This document shows positions 59,401 to 64,000 of a stretch of 64,000 nt of DNA, piece after piece. The stretch is from Linum tenue. Lineage: Eukaryota; Streptophyta; Magnoliopsida; Malpighiales; Linaceae. A model generated the notes under the pieces. The model saw only the letters and a program-made list of their open reading frames with translations. It was not told the DNA's origin and made no database searches. The stretch lies in contig CAMGYJ010000006.1 in the NCBI GenBank assembly GCA_946122785.1, positions 68,325,676 through 68,389,675 of the forward strand, given 5' to 3'. The position numbers and the translations under genes are program-made. Each line of letters opens with the position of its first letter. Positions within the stretch are counted from its first letter, which is position 1.

Positions 59401-60752
59401 TGGCAAAACATCACCCTTTTGATAGGATTTTTCGTCCTTTATCATTTTCCGACTTCTATGGTTGCCGTCGCTTTACACTTGGAACAACAGCCAACACTAA
59501 TACGTCTTGCCCGAGATAAAGAATGTTATCCTCTCCTTCAATCAATTCCTCCTCATTGCCCGTTTACTAGACTTTTTGTTGCCCAATGTGGACCTTTGGC
59601 GTGGGATAATTTGGCCTTCCAAGTAGCAGCCCTTGTTTGAATCGTTGATGCCGATGTTGGAGGAGATAGTAACAAAGTTTACGGATCCTCCTCGAGTTAC
59701 ACGGTTGTGTTGGCGATTCGAGGGTATCATTTTCATATACTTCAAAATCAAATATGGTTTTTCTAGACCCTTTAAGTTCATTTTTACCAAAATGATCATG
59801 TAGGACATATTATATCGATCGGAAAAATCGGCGTGTGATTTGAATTATTATCAATAATCATTTATAAGAAAACAAATCTTGCTTTTGTTTTGTCGAATTC
59901 CAATGGGTTGCCACAACGATAATATAGAAACAAAAATATTCATCACACACTTTGTGATCCCATTTTATTTGGATATAGTCACATATGTGAAAACTAAAAT
60001 CACGATTTTTCTAGGTAAAATTATGATGGGTTGTATCTAGCACAATGACACGTCGCATATCGTGGTATAGTTTCATTATCGAATATGAAAAAGAAATATG
60101 GATTCCGTCTTGTCAAATCTCAATATATAATGTCCATCACACTCCATGGTTCAATTTTACCATCACCGCCCACCTAGATGAAAAAAAAAATTGATTTTAG
60201 CTATGTTGACTAGTCATTGATGATGTCCAATTCTAGAAGATAACTCTTCTACATATTCTCATGTTTAAAATCAAACCAAACATAATTTTATCAAATTTAA
60301 ATCATCACTTTATACTTTTGGTTCGACCCTTACACAAACTAATTGATTCGAACATCAACTCATCTAAACGCGATGCTCACACCTACTATCACATGAAGGT
60401 AATGCTACTTAGGTATTGCAATTGGCAGGCTCGGTTGAGTTTCTCCGAGTCCAAACCCAACCCCAACCCCAACCTAGCAAATGCACCAACTAAAATAATT
60501 ATTAATTTATTCCTGTACTTTTAAAAGAGAAAATCCAATACATATGCATGAGTAACCATGAGTTCATGTTTATATGTAACTGTAAATAATTCAGTCGAAC
60601 ACTCTCATCGTTATATTATCAAAATTTCTCTACAATTATATTGTCATTGAAAAATAATGTCTATAATCATCCATTTATTAGGACTACATTTTTTTAAAAC
60701 TAATAACATCAACAAATTATCCATGCTATTTTAGGGTTACATACAAAATGAT

Positions 60753-61851
60753 CAATGCTGTCAAAGCCGAGCCGGAGTATGACCCGGTAACGTGAACGGC
60801 TCGGTCATTAGTGGTCCAGCCGGCATTAGACCGTTTAAAAACCGTTTGAGAACCGGTACCTAATAAATCAGCAAATAAAATGGGAATCAGCCCACAGAAA
60901 CCATCGTCCAAAAGACCCAGTACCCACTCTCATTCCACTTAATCTAAACTAAACAAACAATGACTTATCTTAATTTCCAAAATCTTATTGTCATGACCAA
61001 CTGTTAAGAAATAATAACAACACACGTCGTCAAATATTTGAGAAAGAACAAAAAAAACCAACCAATCTCCCATATCTGTACCAATATGTCTCTCTAATGG
61101 TTATCTTCCCCGAAGATCAAGTTCAATTTGATTGGCGAAAGTCTGGCCGCTATTAGTGGCCGGCCGATGAGTGCAGCAGCCCTAAAATGCCAATTAGTAC
61201 TGTCCAATTAGCAACTGATTGAAGGAAAATGTCAATTAGTACTGTCCATTTTACCTCGGCACCGATGGGGAATCGGCGGGCAGGCGAGAATGAGAAGGAG
61301 CTAGCTACCTTCTTCTACCGTCTTCCTCCTCGGCAGCGAGAACGAGAGGGAACGGTGACGAGGAGGACGGCGACGGGGAAGACGGCGATGGACACAGCGC
61401 TGGGGAAGATGGCGATGGCGACGAGGAGGAACAGCGACGAGGAGGAACGGCGCTGGGGAAGATGGCGATGGCGACGACGACGGGGAGGACGACGATGGAG
61501 ACGGGGAACGGCGACGAGGAGGAACGGCGACGATGGAGACGGATTTGGAGTCGGAAGCGGCGCTTCCTCTTCTCCACGAAGAAGAATGAAAAAAATTAGG
61601 GTTCTGCTTCTGCATAACAGCCCGACCCCGACCCCTTTAATTTTCGAACTTATATTTTTTTTTATTTAAACCAACCGGTCGAATGTAAAAAACCGGACGA
61701 CCGGCTCGAGCGGTTCGAGCGGTTAACCGCTTCGGCCGCCCGCCGGCCGCCCCAAAGAACCAGTCCGGCTAAATAGCTCATCCGAGCCGGTTTTGTGCCC
61801 GGTTGCCGATTTTGGCGGCTCGGCCGGCTCGGCTCGGTTTTCACAGCACTG
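60753..61851. mobile_element. Non-autonomous hAT element with GC-rich cargo
   Basis: Perfect 8-bp target duplication 'aaaatgat' at 60745-60752 and 61852-61859. The termini are 'caatgctgtcaaagccgagc' and, inverted, 'cagtgctgtgaaaaccgagc'. The interior contains a GC-rich low-complexity stretch (61300-61570) built of 'gacgaggagga'/'ggaacggcgac' words; open frames there on both strands are compositional, not genes. Confidence 0.88.
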
Positions 61852-61859
61852 AAAATGAT

Positions 61860-62093
61860 ACCATTTTACTTCTTTGTGAGGAGCGTCTGGAAAGTGGGTT
61901 GGATTTTGATAAAATCCATTTCCGGTCGAACACTCATTATTTAAAAACTTATACAACCTGCATCTGATCTAAAAACCGTCAATATTGAATTCTACTCGAT
62001 TTGACAGGGTGGAACCGAATTAGGAAATCAACAAGTCTGGTTTAATTGACATCCTAATGCCACAACTGCCCTGTTGTCCCCCTCAATTCTCAA
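61860..62093. other. Short intergenic stretch, nothing recognised
   Basis: Lies between two hAT insertions. No gene or repeat boundary is visible. Confidence 0.4.
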
Positions 62094-62101
62094 CAAGGTG
62101 G

Positions 62102-63475
62102 CAGGGACGGCCCTGAGGGTGTGCTGGCACTAGGGGTGGCTATATGGTCTGGTCCGGTTAAATTGGCTCGAATTGATTCAGTTCTGGTCCGGTCTTTTCG
62201 AGAATAAAAGGACCAAAAATTGGATTGAATACAGTCCGGTTTTGATCCAGTTCGGTCCCAATTCAGGCTTGATTTAGATTTAGATTGAGCTTGTGGAAAT
62301 TTGAGTGGCTTGAGACCTCAAAAGCAGAGGAGTTGGTTAAGTTTTGGGTGTTGGGCTCTCTTTTCCGTTGTTTATCCGATTTTTTATCTGGTCTCATAAG
62401 GTATTTTACCTCAAATCTAAGCCCAAAGATGGGATTGGATTGTTTGCTATCCGGTTGCGGTCCGGGTTATACGGTCCGGTTTCGGATAAACTCAAAAAGC
62501 CTGGACCAAATAGCCAGCCCTAGCTGACACGCCCTCCGACATAGGACCTCCAAATTTTGGGAGCCTCTGGACCTCCACCTTGTATATGACTAATTACTAT
62601 TACGGACTATTGGGTTTCGACTATGAATCTAAAATGCTACAAATTTTATGAACTAGATTTTGATTATGAATCTAAAACAATAATATTAAAAAATTAAGTA
62701 TGAATTCTAAAGGAACGAATGGATCACATAAGCGGTATACTTGCTATCTTATTATAATTTTTTCAAACCATATAACATAACTTATTCTTTGTCGTGTGTT
62801 TCCTAAATAAAATAAAGAGGTAAGATTGCTGATGCCTCATTATCAACATTATTAAATTTATTGTTTTAACTTTCTTCGTTTTAAGCTTTCAAAGGGGGAA
62901 AATATTCAATTTTGTCAATTAATTTGCTTGTACTAGCAAGGTAGTAATGTTAAATTAATTAAATAATTAGCATTGATTTATTCAACGTTAGTAAGATTAA
63001 TTAGGTGCAAGCCACCAATAGTAGACAAGAAAAAAAAACTAAATCAATTATAAATAGTTTGTATCATACTTAATTTTAGACTAAAAGATATATCAGTTTC
63101 TCCTATCTAATTTGGTTTAGTATATTATTTTTTAATACTATTTTATTCTTTTAAAATTATTTTGATCTTAAATAAATGATTTAAGATGAGTCTAGTTAAT
63201 TGATTTACTGTCAATTTAGTTACTTATTAGCGTCTTTTATTTTCATTTTTTATTCAAACTCTTAAATAATTGATTTTTTAGTTACAACTTACTATTTAAA
63301 CCATTGTCACTATTTATTTCAAATAATATTAGATAGATGTTATTTTTAAACAATGTTATGATTTTTATGTATTGATTGATGCCTTGTTTACATTTTATTA
63401 TATTTTTAGTATAAAACAATTTGGGTCATATTTTGTTTACAAAACAGGACCTCCGAAATCCCAGGACCGGCCCTG
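62102..63475. mobile_element. hAT-like element containing a nested hAT element
   Basis: The termini are 'cagggacggccctg' and, inverted, 'cagggccggtcctg' (12 of 14 match). Flanking octamers 'caaggtgg' (62094-62101) and 'caatgtgg' (63476-63483) match at 7 of 8. The interior is AT-rich and non-coding, except for the second element at 62131-62522 inserted 29 bp from the left end. Confidence 0.7.
62131..62522. mobile_element. Small hAT element nested near the end of another
   Basis: The termini are 'taggggtggctatatggtc' and, inverted, 'tagggctggctatttggtcc'. Flanking octamers 'gctggcac' (62123-62130) and 'gctgacac' (62523-62530) match at 7 of 8. The interior repeats 'ggtccggtt'-like words. Non-coding. 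Confidence 0.8.
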
Positions 63476-63483
63476 CAATGTGG

Positions 63484-64000
63484 CTTTCGTGTTCCATTCT
63501 ATGTGGAATCTTTTTTTGCCAATTATTAACAATATCATACACCTTAACTCGAAAATGATAAAGTTTGGGTATACAGTCCTATTTCCTCTATCCTTAGAAT
63601 GATAAACCTAACCTAACTAAATCATGAATTTAGTTGGTACCCAATTATTAACTTTTACATAATTTGACATATGATTTTTTAAAAATGAAAAACTAAAAAA
63701 CAAAGAATAACCTTCTTTCGTATTCTAACACGAAATATTTAACATTTTTTTTACGAACTACTATAAATATGTTAACCAATACAATTATGTTGCAATTTGT
63801 TAGAAAATAGCTACTATAAATATATGAGCTAATACACTCTTATCTCGCTGTACTAGAAAAATAACATTTTTTGTGTGATTACTAGATTATTAAGAGATAA
63901 TAGTTGAAGTAAAAATGATTGTTTGCTAAGTCAAATCCAGAGTCATAATAACTTATTCATGTGAGATATTCCTATATTTTAAGATTAATTAAATATATCA
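63484..64000. other. AT-rich DNA, nothing recognised
   Basis: No gene, RNA gene or repeat boundary is visible. Confidence 0.4.

Larger units (their letters stand above)
57696..60744. other. AT-rich gene-free DNA with SINE-like heads
   Basis: No gene with splice sites or domain. Short open frames (for example 59274-59640) have no recognised motif. tRNA-derived SINE-like heads occur near 59129 (+), 59400 (-) and possibly 58757 (+). Confidence 0.45.

Noticed and set aside
61229..61669. Open frames rich in Arg, Glu and Ser on both strands
   Set aside because: They arise from the 'gacgaggaggaacggcg' low-complexity stretch within the hAT element at 60753-61851; no domain, no splice sites.

Overview
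The window is nuclear DNA of a flowering plant, most likely a eudicot. Five intron-rich housekeeping-type genes with plant splice sites sit in AT-rich DNA crowded with plant transposable elements (MULE, hAT, LINE, SINE-like and Ty3/gypsy Athila-type). From memory, neighbours of the same families (SKS5, ECH2 and prolyl oligopeptidase; PUS10) lie close together on Arabidopsis chromosome 1, so part of the gene order looks like old eudicot microsynteny. The species cannot be named from the sequence.

Layout. 1-3100: AT-rich DNA with a MITE-like repeat and the 3' end of a 5'-truncated LINE with a poly(A) tail. 3110-7348 (+): SKU5-similar multicopper-oxidase-like gene, 8 exons. 7791-11557: a MULE with a 10-bp target duplication, containing a nested hAT element, an antisense piece of a lectin receptor kinase and a retrotransposon remnant. 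11568-20276: gene-poor decayed retrotransposon DNA with a ~447-bp tandem duplication. 20286-22113: a second MULE (9-bp target duplication) with a nested hAT MITE and GC-rich, gene-like cargo. 22235-35122 (-): a complete but broken Athila-type LTR retrotransposon with 5-bp target duplications, gag, pol and an extra 3' ORF.

35602-36114: hAT-like element just upstream of CCT2. 36446-40209 (+): CCT2, chaperonin subunit beta, 11 exons. 41702-44082 (+): ECH2, peroxisomal enoyl-CoA hydratase 2, 11 exons, with one GC-AG intron. 44897-48822 (+): PUS10 pseudouridine synthase, 15 exons. 49079-50730: a long near-perfect foldback element carrying arrays of 30-bp mini-hairpins, between the converging PUS10 and POP genes. 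51648-55672 (-): prolyl oligopeptidase, 12 exons, with a possible organelle-targeting N-terminal extension. 55950-64000: gene-free, with several hAT-type elements (two with clear or near-clear 8-bp target duplications, one nested in another) and SINE-like heads.

The five genes are independent cellular functions (cell wall, protein folding, peroxisomal beta-oxidation, RNA modification, peptide turnover) and do not form a pathway. I found no evidence for a wholly new system. The most unusual signals are the foldback with alternating 30-bp hairpin units, the stem-loops with a compensatory change that bracket the extra ORF of the Athila element, and the attacggccgtaat-type palindromes shared between its LTRs and an internal region. 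Exon coordinates were read by eye from splice sites and reading-frame continuity.
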